Assembly (NCBI GenBank): GCA_009691335.1
Contig: SICR01000003.1
Span: 1 to 46,937 of the forward strand
Direction: 5' to 3'
Source: Candidatus Zambryskiibacteriota bacterium
GTDB lineage: Bacteria > Patescibacteriota > Minisyncoccia > Phycocordibacterales > Zambryskibacteraceae
Length of the DNA: 46,937 nucleotides
In this document: piece after piece, positions 18,095 through 27,186 of the stretch
Layout of the letters: every line of letters starts with the position of its first letter
Numbering within the stretch: the first letter of the stretch is position 1
Position numbers and translations under genes: made by a program
Notes under the pieces: generated by a model
The model's database searches: none
What the model saw: the letters and a program-made list of their open reading frames with translations, nothing else
What the model was told of the DNA's origin: nothing

Positions 18095-18928
18095 ATGATG
18101 CGACGGTCATTTGTCGCTCTGTTTATTATCTACTGTTTATTATCTACTAGTGTTTTCGCTTATGTCTCTCCCGGTAATCCCACTGGACATGTCAATGACT
18201 TTGCCACGATTCTCAAACCCGAAACAATTTCTAGTTTAGAAACCACGCTCTCTAACTTTGGACGAGAAACCAGCCACGAAATATCGGTAGTGACGGTTCC
18301 TACACTTGGCGATGAGACCATTGAGACCTATGCCGAGAAACTTTTCCAAGAATGGGGTATTGGCAAAGAGAAGGAAGACAATGGCTTACTTCTACTAATT
18401 GCTCCGACGGAACGAGTGACGCGAATAGAGGTTGGGTATGGACTAGAGGGTGCTGTAACAGATATAGAGAGTGGGAGAATTATTAGAGAAATACTTACAC
18501 CTGCATTCAAGGCCGGCGACTTCGACGGCGGAATAACTCAAGCTGTAAATATGCTTGTGGGATTGATTAAGGGAGAAATTATGCCGGATAATTCTTCTCC
18601 CACAGCGATAGATTGGTCGCGTTGGTTCCCTTACTTTTTCTTCTTCTTAGCTTATCTTGGAGCGATACTGGCTCGATCTCAATCTTGGTGGGCTGGAGGA
18701 ATTATCGGGGGAGTTTTGGGTATTGCATTTTTCTCCGGAATTATTTATATAACAATATGTGCGATTGTTGGTTTGATCTTAGACTTTGTAGTCTCGCGTG
18801 CTTATCAGACGAGTAAGGTCAATGGAGTAAATCCTCCTTGGTGGATCGGTGGGGGTGGTGGGAGTGGCGGATTCGGAGGATTTGGTGGGGGAATGTCTGG
18901 CGGAGGCGGAGCAAGTGGGAGATGGTAA
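18095..18928 (+). CDS. TPM-domain (YgcG-type) membrane protein with Gly-rich tail
   Basis: VNDFATILKPETISSLE...; DNGLLLLIAPTERVTRIEVGYGLEGAVTDIESGRIIREI; GGGGGSGGFGGFGGGMSGGGGASGRW. Follows lemA. Start revised to ATG. Confidence 0.93.
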   Translation: MMRRSFVALFIIYCLLSTSVFAYVSPGNPTGHVNDFATILKPETISSLETTLSNFGRETSHEISVVTVPTLGDETIETYAEKLFQEWGIGKEKEDNGLLLLIAPTERVTRIEVGYGLEGAVTDIESGRIIREILTPAFKAGDFDGGITQAVNMLVGLIKGEIMPDNSSPTAIDWSRWFPYFFFFLAYLGAILARSQSWWAGGIIGGVLGIAFFSGIIYITICAIVGLILDFVVSRAYQTSKVNGVNPPWWIGGGGGSGGFGGFGGGMSGGGGASGRW

Positions 18929-18950
18929 GCGTAACACGCTTACCATCTCC
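18918..18950 (+). terminator. 15-bp perfect hairpin overlapping the stop codon of the TPM gene
   Basis: GGAGATGGTAAGCGT-AAC-ACGCTTACCATCTCC; stop TAA lies in the left arm; no T-run. Confidence 0.75.
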
Positions 18951-19005
18951 GTGTTATCAAAATATGCATTAAATCAGTTACTTGTGATAGTCTGGTGATA
19001 CATTA

Positions 19006-19093
19006 GGAGGCGTCGCATAGTGGTCTAGTGCGCACGCTTGGAAAGCGTGTAAGGCGCAAGCCTTCCAGAGTTCGAATCTCTGCGCCTCCGCCA
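19006..19093 (+). tRNA. tRNA-Ser (GGA), CCA encoded
   Basis: GGAGGCG...CACGC-TTGGAAA-GCGTG, long variable arm, TTCGAATCTC, CGCCTCC-G-CCA. Confidence 0.96.
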
Positions 19094-19135
19094 AGTTTTA
19101 CATTTAGAGAAATTTATGTTATATTCTCGTTCAAG

Positions 19136-19426
19136 ATGAAAGAGAAGCTTAAAAAGATTTTGGAAGAGAATCGAAGGATTAGGAAAATCGCCGGCGTTAT
19201 TCTCATATTTGTAGGACTTATCGCCCTTTTGACCCCATTTACCCCAGGTTCATGGATAGCCTTAATCGGGCTTGAACTACTGGGAATACGCTTTCTATTC
19301 TGGGAGAGGATAAAGGATTGGTTCAAAAAAACCACCATTATGAACATGGGGTGCTTCCCTTTGCTTTTCAAACGCATACGTGATATAATAAAAAGATGTA
19401 AGGTTCTCGTGGAGAGGATGTTTTAG
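19136..19426 (+). CDS. PGPGW-like small transmembrane protein
   Basis: IAGVILIFVGLIALLTPFTPGSWIALIGLELLGIRFLFW. ORF-track start lies inside the tRNA; revised to ATG 19136. Confidence 0.75.
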   Translation: MKEKLKKILEENRRIRKIAGVILIFVGLIALLTPFTPGSWIALIGLELLGIRFLFWERIKDWFKKTTIMNMGCFPLLFKRIRDIIKRCKVLVERMF

Positions 19427-19515
19427 TGAGACGGCATAACATGCTATCTCACGGAGTCGCGAAATGAGAGGGCCCGGCACTTACATGATTTTAATTAATG
19501 CCGGCAGAAAAATAG

Positions 19516-19800
19516 ATGTCTACAAAGTTATACGTTGGTGGCATTCCTTATACAACCACCGAAGCCGCTCTTGGCGAATCATTCTCCAAGGCAGGTTCCG
19601 TCGTTTCTACGGCAATCATAATTGACCGCATGACCGGCAGATCTAAGGGTTTCGGTTTCGTCGAGATGTCAAATGACGAAGAAGCTCAGAAAGCTATTGA
19701 AATGTTCAATGGTCAAGACTACGAAGGAAGGAAGCTTACCGTCAACGTCGCTCGTCCCCTTGAGCCTCGCGCTCCAGGTATGAACCGCCGACCTATGTAA
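19516..19800 (+). CDS. RNA-binding protein with a single RRM domain
   Basis: RNP2 KLYVGGIPY and RNP1 SKGFGFVEM. Confidence 0.95.
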   Translation: MSTKLYVGGIPYTTTEAALGESFSKAGSVVSTAIIIDRMTGRSKGFGFVEMSNDEEAQKAIEMFNGQDYEGRKLTVNVARPLEPRAPGMNRRPM

Positions 19801-19815
19801 GACCTACGGTCTTAC
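19797..19815 (+). other. Hairpin overlapping the RRM-gene stop codon
   Basis: GTAAGACC-TAC-GGTCTTAC, 8-bp perfect. Confidence 0.65.
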
Positions 19816-19900
19816 TTAAGGTCAGCTCGAGTTCTGTGTAAGTAATCTTTCAGATTCTCTCGCTGCCTGAAGTAAATCGGTTAGGATCTACATTAGATCG

Positions 19901-19930
19901 AACAAAAACTCCCGAAAGGGAGTTTTTGTT
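19901..19930. terminator. Bidirectional rho-independent terminator
   Basis: AACAAAAACTCCC-GAAA-GGGAGTTTTTGTT, 13-bp perfect stem, GAAA tetraloop, T-tract. Confidence 0.92.
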
Positions 19931-19942
19931 ATACTTATTTCA

Positions 19943-20425
19943 ATGGAATCTTTGAAAAATACTTTCTTTTTCATAATTGGGATCACAATTATCGCCTGGT
20001 CGGTCTATATGTTCTTACAAGGACCTGCTCCCGCACATTACCAAAAGGTGTCAACGTCACAGGTTGACACCTTAAGGATTGATGATTCAACCATCACAGT
20101 CGAGATAGCAGATACGGATGAAGAAAGGAGTATTGGACTTTCTGGACGGGAAACGCTTCCGAGCGGTCAAGGGTTACTTTTTATTTTTGATGAAACTGGG
20201 CTTTATGGTTTTTGGATGTACGATATGAATTACCCTATAGACATTGTATGGATCAATTCTGACTGGACCGTGGCTGGAGTACAAAGTGGGATAGACCCTG
20301 ATACTTATCCGAAACTTTTCTACCCGCCAAGTCCTATAAAATATGTGTTGGAAATCAATTCTGGAGATGCGTCAAGACTAGGCATTGACACAGGCTCTCG
20401 TCTGTATCTTGGCACTGGAAATTAG
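19943..20425 (+). CDS. DUF192 family protein, membrane anchored
   Basis: VEIADTDEERSIGLSGRETLPSGQGLLFIFDETGLYGFWMYDMNYPIDIVWINSDW. Confidence 0.9.
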   Translation: MESLKNTFFFIIGITIIAWSVYMFLQGPAPAHYQKVSTSQVDTLRIDDSTITVEIADTDEERSIGLSGRETLPSGQGLLFIFDETGLYGFWMYDMNYPIDIVWINSDWTVAGVQSGIDPDTYPKLFYPPSPIKYVLEINSGDASRLGIDTGSRLYLGTGN

Positions 20426-20483
20426 CTGTTATCCACTATTTTTAGTACTCATTCTTTTGTAAAATCTACAGAACGATTTAGAC

Positions 20484-23171
20484 ATGTTCCAACCATCACT
20501 TATGTCACTACAGATAACCCACCGCGATGGTACCAAAGAGCCTTTCAACGCCGACAAAATCAACCGCTCCATAGAACGTGCCGCTCAAGGACTTCTGGAC
20601 CCTATCTCAAAAGTAATTCAAGTCGCCACCGAGACTCGCCTCACTCTATACGACGGCATCTCTACTGAAGAGATGGATCAGGCCACCATCAATGCGGCTA
20701 TTCAAAACGTCCAACAAGATCCAGAGTATGACAAGATCGCAACGAGGCTTCTTCTGAAGACTATTTATAAAAAAGTTGTAGGAGACTACGATGAAGACGA
20801 TGCCAACGACTTGGCGCTTAAGCATAAGGAATATTTTCCAACCCATATTGAAGAGGGCACGAAGAATAACAAGTTTGATAAGCGGATGTTAGAGGTTTTC
20901 AATCTAAGAGAACTCGCGGAAACTCTAGATCTCTCGCGTGATGAACTCTTCCTATATGCGGGACTCTCGGGACTTCTTAATCGCTATTCAATCAAGAACG
21001 CCAAACAAGAACCTACTGAGACTCCTCAATATTTCTTCATGCGTGTGGCTATGGGACTTTCTTATAACGAAGAGAATCCGACAGAATGGGCCAAGAAGTT
21101 CTATCACAAGATGTCGCGAATGGACTTCATTGCTGGAGGATCATGCAACCTTGGTGCTGGCACGACCAGACCGGCGCTCTCCAACTGCTTTCTCCTCCAA
21201 GTAGAAGATGACATGGAGCATATTGCCAAATCCGTCTCTGACGTGATGCTTCTTTCAAAAATGAGTGGAGGATTAGGCGTTTCTCTCACCAAGCTACGCG
21301 CCTCCGGTTCTCCTCTTGTCGCCGCCGGAGGGGGTGCTTCTACCGGCCCCACACCTTTTGCCAAGATAATGGATACGGCCATTAGAGCCATCCAACGTGG
21401 TGGCAAGAAGAAGGGTGCACTGGCCTTCTATATGGAGAACTGGCACATGGACTTCACTGAATTTATTGACTGGAAGCACAATGCCGGTGATGACTATGCT
21501 CGTATGCGCACTGCCAACACCGCTGTCTATATATCGGATGAGTTCATGAAGCGTGTTAGCGCTGATGAAGAATGGTACTTATTTGATCCGAAAGAAACAT
21601 CGGATTTAGTAGAGCTCTACGGTAGTGCCTTTTCTAAACGCTACACGGAATACGTTACGATGGCCAAGGAAGGCAAGATGAGGATGTACAAAAAGCTTCA
21701 GGCAAAAGAACTTCTGAGAAAAATTATCGTATCTCTTCAGACCACATCACATCCATGGCTTGTTTGGAAAGATTCCATCAACCTGCGAGCGCTCAACAAT
21801 AACACTGGCACGATACACATGAGTAATCTCTGTACTGAAATCTGCTTGCCCCAAGATAGAGAAAATATTGCTGTCTGCAACCTCGCCTCCGTAAATCTTG
21901 CCCAACATGTCAACAACAGAGAAGTTAATTGGCAGAAATTGGAGGAGACCGTCCGTATGACAGTACGGTTCCTAGACAACTTAGTAGACACAAATCTTTT
22001 GACCTTACCGGAAGCTCGTCGGTCAGATTCCGAGAATCGCGCAGTTGGTCTTGGTGTCATGGGCGTGGCTGATGTTTTTGAGAAGCTCGGCCTACCGTAC
22101 GACAGTATCCACGCTTACAATTTCGCTGATCGTATTTTTGAATTTATCTCATATATGGCTATTGATGAGAGCGCCAACTTGGCCACTCTTCGCGGAGTTT
22201 ACAAGAATTTCCCAGGTTCTGGTTGGTCTAAAGGTATGGTGCCGATAGATTCGTTAAGAGTCCTTGAGAACGATCGTGGTATGGAACTCAAGCTTGATAA
22301 AACAAGTCACCATCGCGGACTTGATTGGGATATTTTACGAGGCAAGGTGGCAAATGGCATCAGGAACGCCACTCTCATGGCTGTCGCTCCGAATGCAAAT
22401 ATTGGACTTTTGGCCGGCACAGTGCCCGGCATGGATGCCCGTTTCTCACAGGTTTTCTCAAGAAACAAGACTTCCGGCAAATACTTGGACATCAACCATA
22501 ACCTAGTGCGTGATCTCAAAAATCTTGATATCTGGGATGAAGTCAAGGAAAAGATTATAGAAAACAGAGGCGATATAGGCGATATCGAGATCATCCCTCA
22601 GCATATCCGGGAAGTTTATAAAACTTCTTTCACTAATTCCCCTTATGCTTATATCGAAGTGGCGGCTCGCGCCCAGAAGTGGTTCGATCAGGCAATCTCG
22701 AGAAATATTTATCTGGAAACTAGGAATGTAGATGAGACTATGGCGCTTTATTCAACTGCTTGGGAGAAAGGTCTCAAATCTACCTATTACTTGCACATGA
22801 AGCCGAGACACAATGCCGAGCAATCAACCACGCATGTCAACAAGGCCGAGATAATAGGCAAGAGGGGATTCGCGGTACTGAACGACAAGAAGATTTCTGG
22901 GGGTTTCCAAAACTTGGTTTCTGCTCTGCCGGCAGAAGCACCAGAACCGACAATAGTTCCACCAATAATACCAGCTTCGTTACCTGTTATGATTGACCCT
23001 ATTGAATCGGAGGAAAAAGAAATTGTGATAGAGAAGACAGAACCATCTAGAGTTATGGCTTTTGCTCAAATACCACAACAAGAAGCATCAAATGTTGAGG
23101 TAGAAATACCTAAGTATAATATTCATGTTTCTGACCCAGGGGAAGAGAACCTTTGTGACAGTTGCCAATGA
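20484..23171 (+). CDS. nrdA: Ribonucleoside-diphosphate reductase, large subunit (class I, ATP-cone)
   Basis: ATP-cone LQITHRDGTKEPFNADKINRSIERA; SNCFLLQVEDD, NLCTEICLP, MAVAPNANIGLLAGTVPGMD; C-terminal CDSCQ. Confidence 0.96.
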   Translation: MFQPSLMSLQITHRDGTKEPFNADKINRSIERAAQGLLDPISKVIQVATETRLTLYDGISTEEMDQATINAAIQNVQQDPEYDKIATRLLLKTIYKKVVGDYDEDDANDLALKHKEYFPTHIEEGTKNNKFDKRMLEVFNLRELAETLDLSRDELFLYAGLSGLLNRYSIKNAKQEPTETPQYFFMRVAMGLSYNEENPTEWAKKFYHKMSRMDFIAGGSCNLGAGTTRPALSNCFLLQVEDDMEHIAKSVSDVMLLSKMSGGLGVSLTKLRASGSPLVAAGGGASTGPTPFAKIMDTAIRAIQRGGKKKGALAFYMENWHMDFTEFIDWKHNAGDDYARMRTANTAVYISDEFMKRVSADEEWYLFDPKETSDLVELYGSAFSKRYTEYVTMAKEGKMRMYKKLQAKELLRKIIVSLQTTSHPWLVWKDSINLRALNNNTGTIHMSNLCTEICLPQDRENIAVCNLASVNLAQHVNNREVNWQKLEETVRMTVRFLDNLVDTNLLTLPEARRSDSENRAVGLGVMGVADVFEKLGLPYDSIHAYNFADRIFEFISYMAIDESANLATLRGVYKNFPGSGWSKGMVPIDSLRVLENDRGMELKLDKTSHHRGLDWDILRGKVANGIRNATLMAVAPNANIGLLAGTVPGMDARFSQVFSRNKTSGKYLDINHNLVRDLKNLDIWDEVKEKIIENRGDIGDIEIIPQHIREVYKTSFTNSPYAYIEVAARAQKWFDQAISRNIYLETRNVDETMALYSTAWEKGLKSTYYLHMKPRHNAEQSTTHVNKAEIIGKRGFAVLNDKKISGGFQNLVSALPAEAPEPTIVPPIIPASLPVMIDPIESEEKEIVIEKTEPSRVMAFAQIPQQEASNVEVEIPKYNIHVSDPGEENLCDSCQ

Positions 23172-23198
23172 TTTAGTAAATAGTAAACAGAAAATACC

Positions 23199-24227
23199 AT
23201 GCTCATAGGAAAAACTTCCCCAGACGATACGAACCTTCACCCCATTCGCTATCAATGGGCTTATGACTTATATAACCAAGCCGTAAGAAACACATGGTTC
23301 CCTCATGAAATAGCGCTCAAAGAAGACATTCAAGACTGGGAGAAGATGACGGACGACGAACAGCATGCGGTCAAGTTCTTGATGGCATTCTTCAACCCGG
23401 CGGAGCTTATCGTCAACCGCTCCATCGCTCTCGGTATTTATCCTTATCTCAAATCTCCAGAGTGCCATCTTTATCTAGCTAAACAAATGTGGGAGGAGGC
23501 CAACCACTGCGTAGCTTTCGAATACGTCTTGGAAACTTTCCCATTCTTTGAAAGAGACAAAATATTTAACATCCATCTCAATGTACCTTCTATGCAGGCC
23601 AAGGAAAACTATATCAACAGATATATGAAGAGGATGACCGATCAATCCATCAACATTGAAACTGGGGAAGGCAAGAAGGATTTCATCAGGAACTTGGTGG
23701 CGACCAACATCGTCATGGAGGGCGTCTGGTTTTATTCTGGATTTATGGTTGCACTCTCCTTCCGCCAGAGAAATATTCTCAGGAATTTCGGCTCAATGAT
23801 TAACTGGGTTATCAGAGACGAATCCCTTCACCTGAAGTTCGGCATAAACCTAGTGCATACGGTACTAGAGGAGAATCAAGAACTTCTGACGGAAGAATTT
23901 GCCAATGAAATAAAAAATCTCATCATTGAAGGAGTGGACCTTGAAACCACTTACAATAAAGACTTGTTCCCGAACGGTATTCTTGGCCTAAACGCCGAGT
24001 ATGTAAACCAATATGTACAGTATGTCACTGACAGGAGATTGGAAGAGCTTGGCCTGCCAAAACACTATGGAGTGACCAACCCGGCCAAGTGGATGGGTAC
24101 AGCTACTGATGTTTATGAATTGGTAAATTTCTTCGAAGCCCAGAACACGAGCTATGAGGTAGATGTACACTCTCACGCTGATGATTCCAAGAAGATAAGT
24201 CAGGACATGTTACAATTTAAAGCCTAA
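23199..24227 (+). CDS. nrdB: Ribonucleoside-diphosphate reductase, small subunit (class Ic-like)
   Basis: FFNPAELIVNRS, MWEEANHCVAFEYVLE, IVMEGVWFYSGFMVALSF, RDESLHLKFGINLV; adjacent to nrdA. Confidence 0.95.
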   Translation: MLIGKTSPDDTNLHPIRYQWAYDLYNQAVRNTWFPHEIALKEDIQDWEKMTDDEQHAVKFLMAFFNPAELIVNRSIALGIYPYLKSPECHLYLAKQMWEEANHCVAFEYVLETFPFFERDKIFNIHLNVPSMQAKENYINRYMKRMTDQSINIETGEGKKDFIRNLVATNIVMEGVWFYSGFMVALSFRQRNILRNFGSMINWVIRDESLHLKFGINLVHTVLEENQELLTEEFANEIKNLIIEGVDLETTYNKDLFPNGILGLNAEYVNQYVQYVTDRRLEELGLPKHYGVTNPAKWMGTATDVYELVNFFEAQNTSYEVDVHSHADDSKKISQDMLQFKA

Positions 24228-25222
24228 TGGAGAAAAAAGTTAGAGTTGCGATAAATGGTGTGGGCAGAATCGGTAGGGCGTTTTACAAATTGGCCGCAGT
24301 AAGACCTGAACTTGAGGTTGTGGCGGTAAATGATCTTGGTGATAAAGAAAATATCGAATACCTTCTAAAATACGATAGTGTTTATGGTCAGTGGAATGGA
24401 GAGCTCAAAGCAGAGTTTATGCAAGAGAGAGATCCAGCGAAACTGCCTTGGAAAGATTTAAATATAGATGTGGTGGTAGAATCAACAGGCTTATTCGCAA
24501 GTTATGCGGGGGCCAAAGCTCATCTAGATGCCGGGGCCAAGAGGGTAGTGGTCACCGCTCCGATGAAGGATGAACCTATGGCCGGAGTAGAGGGCGCCAC
24601 GGTGCTCATGGGAGTAAATGAAGAGAAATTGAACACATGCATTATCACTTCAAACGCTTCTTGCACCACCAATGCAGGCTCACCTATTATTGCCATCCTT
24701 GATGAAGCATTGGGGATAGAGAAGGCTGTGCTCAATACTACTCATGGATACACTGCTAGTCAGTCTCTCGTCGATGGACCATCCAAAAAGGGATTTAGAG
24801 AGGGAAGAGCGGCGGCACAAAACATCATCCCATCCTCAACAGGGGCGGCCATCGCCGTGACCAAGGCCTTTACGAAACTCACAGGATTATTTGATGGTAT
24901 TTCTGTCCGCGTGCCGGTAGTAGCCGGGTCATTGGTGGATATTACTTTTATTTCCAAGCGACCAACTACCACCGAGGAGGTCAACAATATTTTGAAACAA
25001 GCCGCGACTCAAGCACGATGGCTTGGCATATTTACAGCCACGGAGGAAGAATTGGTTTCAACTGACATTTTGGGTAGCCCATACGGTTCTATCGCTGATT
25101 TAAACTTCACCCGAGTAGTTGGAGGCAACCTCGTCAAAGTGCTTGCGTGGTATGACAATGAGATGGGGTACGCATATACCTTGGTTGACCATGTTGTCAA
25201 ATTGGGCAACCAAATAAAATGA
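24227..25222 (+). CDS. gap: Glyceraldehyde-3-phosphate dehydrogenase
   Basis: VAINGVGRIGRAFYKLA; ITSNASCTTN; WYDNEMGYAYTLVDHV. Confidence 0.97.
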   Translation: MEKKVRVAINGVGRIGRAFYKLAAVRPELEVVAVNDLGDKENIEYLLKYDSVYGQWNGELKAEFMQERDPAKLPWKDLNIDVVVESTGLFASYAGAKAHLDAGAKRVVVTAPMKDEPMAGVEGATVLMGVNEEKLNTCIITSNASCTTNAGSPIIAILDEALGIEKAVLNTTHGYTASQSLVDGPSKKGFREGRAAAQNIIPSSTGAAIAVTKAFTKLTGLFDGISVRVPVVAGSLVDITFISKRPTTTEEVNNILKQAATQARWLGIFTATEEELVSTDILGSPYGSIADLNFTRVVGGNLVKVLAWYDNEMGYAYTLVDHVVKLGNQIK

Positions 25223-25223
25223 T

Positions 25224-25664
25224 ATGAGGATCTTCATTGGTTCCGATCACGCAGGATTTGAGGCAAAGGAAAGGATTATTGCTTATCTCAAGACTTTGAG
25301 TCATGAGGTGACGGACTGCGGAGCATACGAGTTCAACTTGGACGATGATTATCCTGATTTTATAAAGCCTGTGGCCGTAGCGATTATGAACGATAAGGAT
25401 GCTAGGGGAATTATTATTGGCAAATCAGGCCAAGGAGAAGCGATGTGTGCCAATAGATTCAAGGGGGTGAGAGCCGCCGTCTGGTACGGAGGCGGGCACG
25501 AGCCACTCCATCTCTCGCGCGAGCACAATGACGCCAATGTCCTTTCTATCGGTGCCGGAATAGTCCCAGAAACAGAGATGCTGACAGGAGTAGAAGTGTG
25601 GATTAATACAAAGTTCCCCGGTGAAGAACGCCATCTTAGGCGTATTGCCAAATTGGACATATAA
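25224..25664 (+). CDS. rpiB: Ribose-5-phosphate isomerase B / LacAB family
   Basis: IFIGSDHAGFEAKERI, GIIIGKSGQGEAMCANRFKGVRAAV, SREHNDANVLSIGAGIV. Confidence 0.95.
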   Translation: MRIFIGSDHAGFEAKERIIAYLKTLSHEVTDCGAYEFNLDDDYPDFIKPVAVAIMNDKDARGIIIGKSGQGEAMCANRFKGVRAAVWYGGGHEPLHLSREHNDANVLSIGAGIVPETEMLTGVEVWINTKFPGEERHLRRIAKLDI

Positions 25665-25683
25665 GACAGGAAACTGACTCAGC

Positions 25684-25719
25684 TACATTATAATTATGCT
25701 ATAGCTTTATTATAATGTA
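25684..25719. repeat. 36-nt imperfect palindrome, unit D (CTATAG centre)
   Basis: TACATTATAATTATG-CTATAG-CTTTATTATAATGTA; 11-bp outer stem, 3/3 internal loop, GCTATAGC centre. Confidence 0.85.
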
Positions 25720-25773
25720 TTTATGCAAAGTTGTTTACACCTTAATAAAATAGTCTGCTAGAATGATTCACAT

Positions 25774-26331
25774 ATGCATGAAATTATTCCAGCCATTCTG
25801 CCGAAAGATGCAGATGACCTAAGAGAGCAGCTATCCACATTGCCCTCTGAAATTATCTTTTTCCATATGGATGTTTTGGAAGATGATATCTGGATAAAAA
25901 ATAATCGTGATTTTGAAGTCCATCTCATGGTAGAGGAACCTTATAAAATTATGGACCGTTGGATAGAGAGGGGGGCAAAAAGACTCTCTGTACATACTGC
26001 CGGAGTATCCCTGGCACAATACAGAGATAGGGCTGAGATTGGTCTTGCGATAGAACTTGATAAATCCCTTGACGAAGTTCTGCCATTCCTCGATTTCGTA
26101 GACTTCGTGCATGTCATGAGTATTGACGAGATAGGAGAACAAGGACACAAGCTCGACGAGAAAGTATTTGATAGAATTAGATTACTCCAAGAGAAATACC
26201 CAGATCTACCTATAGCGGTCGATGGAGGAGTAACTCCCAGTAATTATGAAAAGCTTTTAGAATTAGGAGCTGACCGCTTGATAGTCGGTTCACACTTTAA
26301 ACAATTATGGACCTTGCTGAAGACAAAATAG
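25774..26331 (+). CDS. Ribulose-phosphate 3-epimerase-like protein (divergent)
   Basis: IIPAILPKDADDL, FFHMDVLEDD, FEVHLMVEEP, IAVDGGVTPSNYEKLLELGADRLIVGSHF. Confidence 0.82.
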   Translation: MHEIIPAILPKDADDLREQLSTLPSEIIFFHMDVLEDDIWIKNNRDFEVHLMVEEPYKIMDRWIERGAKRLSVHTAGVSLAQYRDRAEIGLAIELDKSLDEVLPFLDFVDFVHVMSIDEIGEQGHKLDEKVFDRIRLLQEKYPDLPIAVDGGVTPSNYEKLLELGADRLIVGSHFKQLWTLLKTK

Positions 26332-27173
26332 AAGAACTCAAAGAGAAAGCGAATCAAATCAGAATCTCTATCATCGAGATGCTGGTAGAAGCAGGCTCTG
26401 GACATACTGCCGGACCTCTTGATATGGCGGATATCTTTACGGTTCTATTTTTCCACACGATGCACCACAAGCCGAAGCGACCTGATTGGCCGGAGCGAGA
26501 CAGGTTTGTACTCTCTAATGGCCATATTTGTCCGCTTCTATACGCTACCATGGCTCATTCGGGATACTTCCCAATAAGTGAGCTCAAGACTTTGCGTAAG
26601 TTTGGCACCCGCCTACAAGGCCACCCACACAGAGACTTCTTGCCAATGCTTGAGACTAGTTCCGGACCACTTGGCTCTGGCCTTTCGCAAGCTGTGGGCA
26701 TGGCTCTCTCTGACAAGATAGACCATGGCCTGACAAGTTCTCGTAGAATATATGTCATGCTTTCTGATGGAGAAAATGAATGCGGGCAGACTTGGGAAGC
26801 GGCCATGCTGGGAGGGAAAGAGAAGCTTCACAACCTTACCGCCGTAGTGGATAGGAATAATATCCAAATAGATGGTTACACTGAAGATGTCATGCCACTA
26901 GAATCCTTGTCGGAGAAATGGAAGGCGTGGAATTGGCATGTCATAGAAGTAGATGGGCACAATATGGAAGAAATTGCTGACGCATTTGAAGCCGCCAAGG
27001 GAATATTTGGTAAGCCGACAGTTATCATCGCTCATACTATTGCTGGTAAGGGGGTGAAGGAGTTTGAGCGAGATTACCGCTGGCATGGCAAGCCACCGAA
27101 TAGAGAGGAGGCCAATATGGCTCTTAAGGAATTACGCACCTTAGGAGGTAAGATAAGAAGCGAGCATGAATAG
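26307..27173 (+). CDS. Transketolase, N-terminal (TPP-binding) subunit
   Basis: MLVEAGSGHTAGPLDMADIFTVLFF, GHPHRDFLPMLETSSGPLGSGLSQAVGMAL, LSDGENECGQTWEAAM. Confidence 0.95.
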   Translation: MDLAEDKIEELKEKANQIRISIIEMLVEAGSGHTAGPLDMADIFTVLFFHTMHHKPKRPDWPERDRFVLSNGHICPLLYATMAHSGYFPISELKTLRKFGTRLQGHPHRDFLPMLETSSGPLGSGLSQAVGMALSDKIDHGLTSSRRIYVMLSDGENECGQTWEAAMLGGKEKLHNLTAVVDRNNIQIDGYTEDVMPLESLSEKWKAWNWHVIEVDGHNMEEIADAFEAAKGIFGKPTVIIAHTIAGKGVKEFERDYRWHGKPPNREEANMALKELRTLGGKIRSEHE

Positions 27174-27186
27174 TTCGATATAAGCA

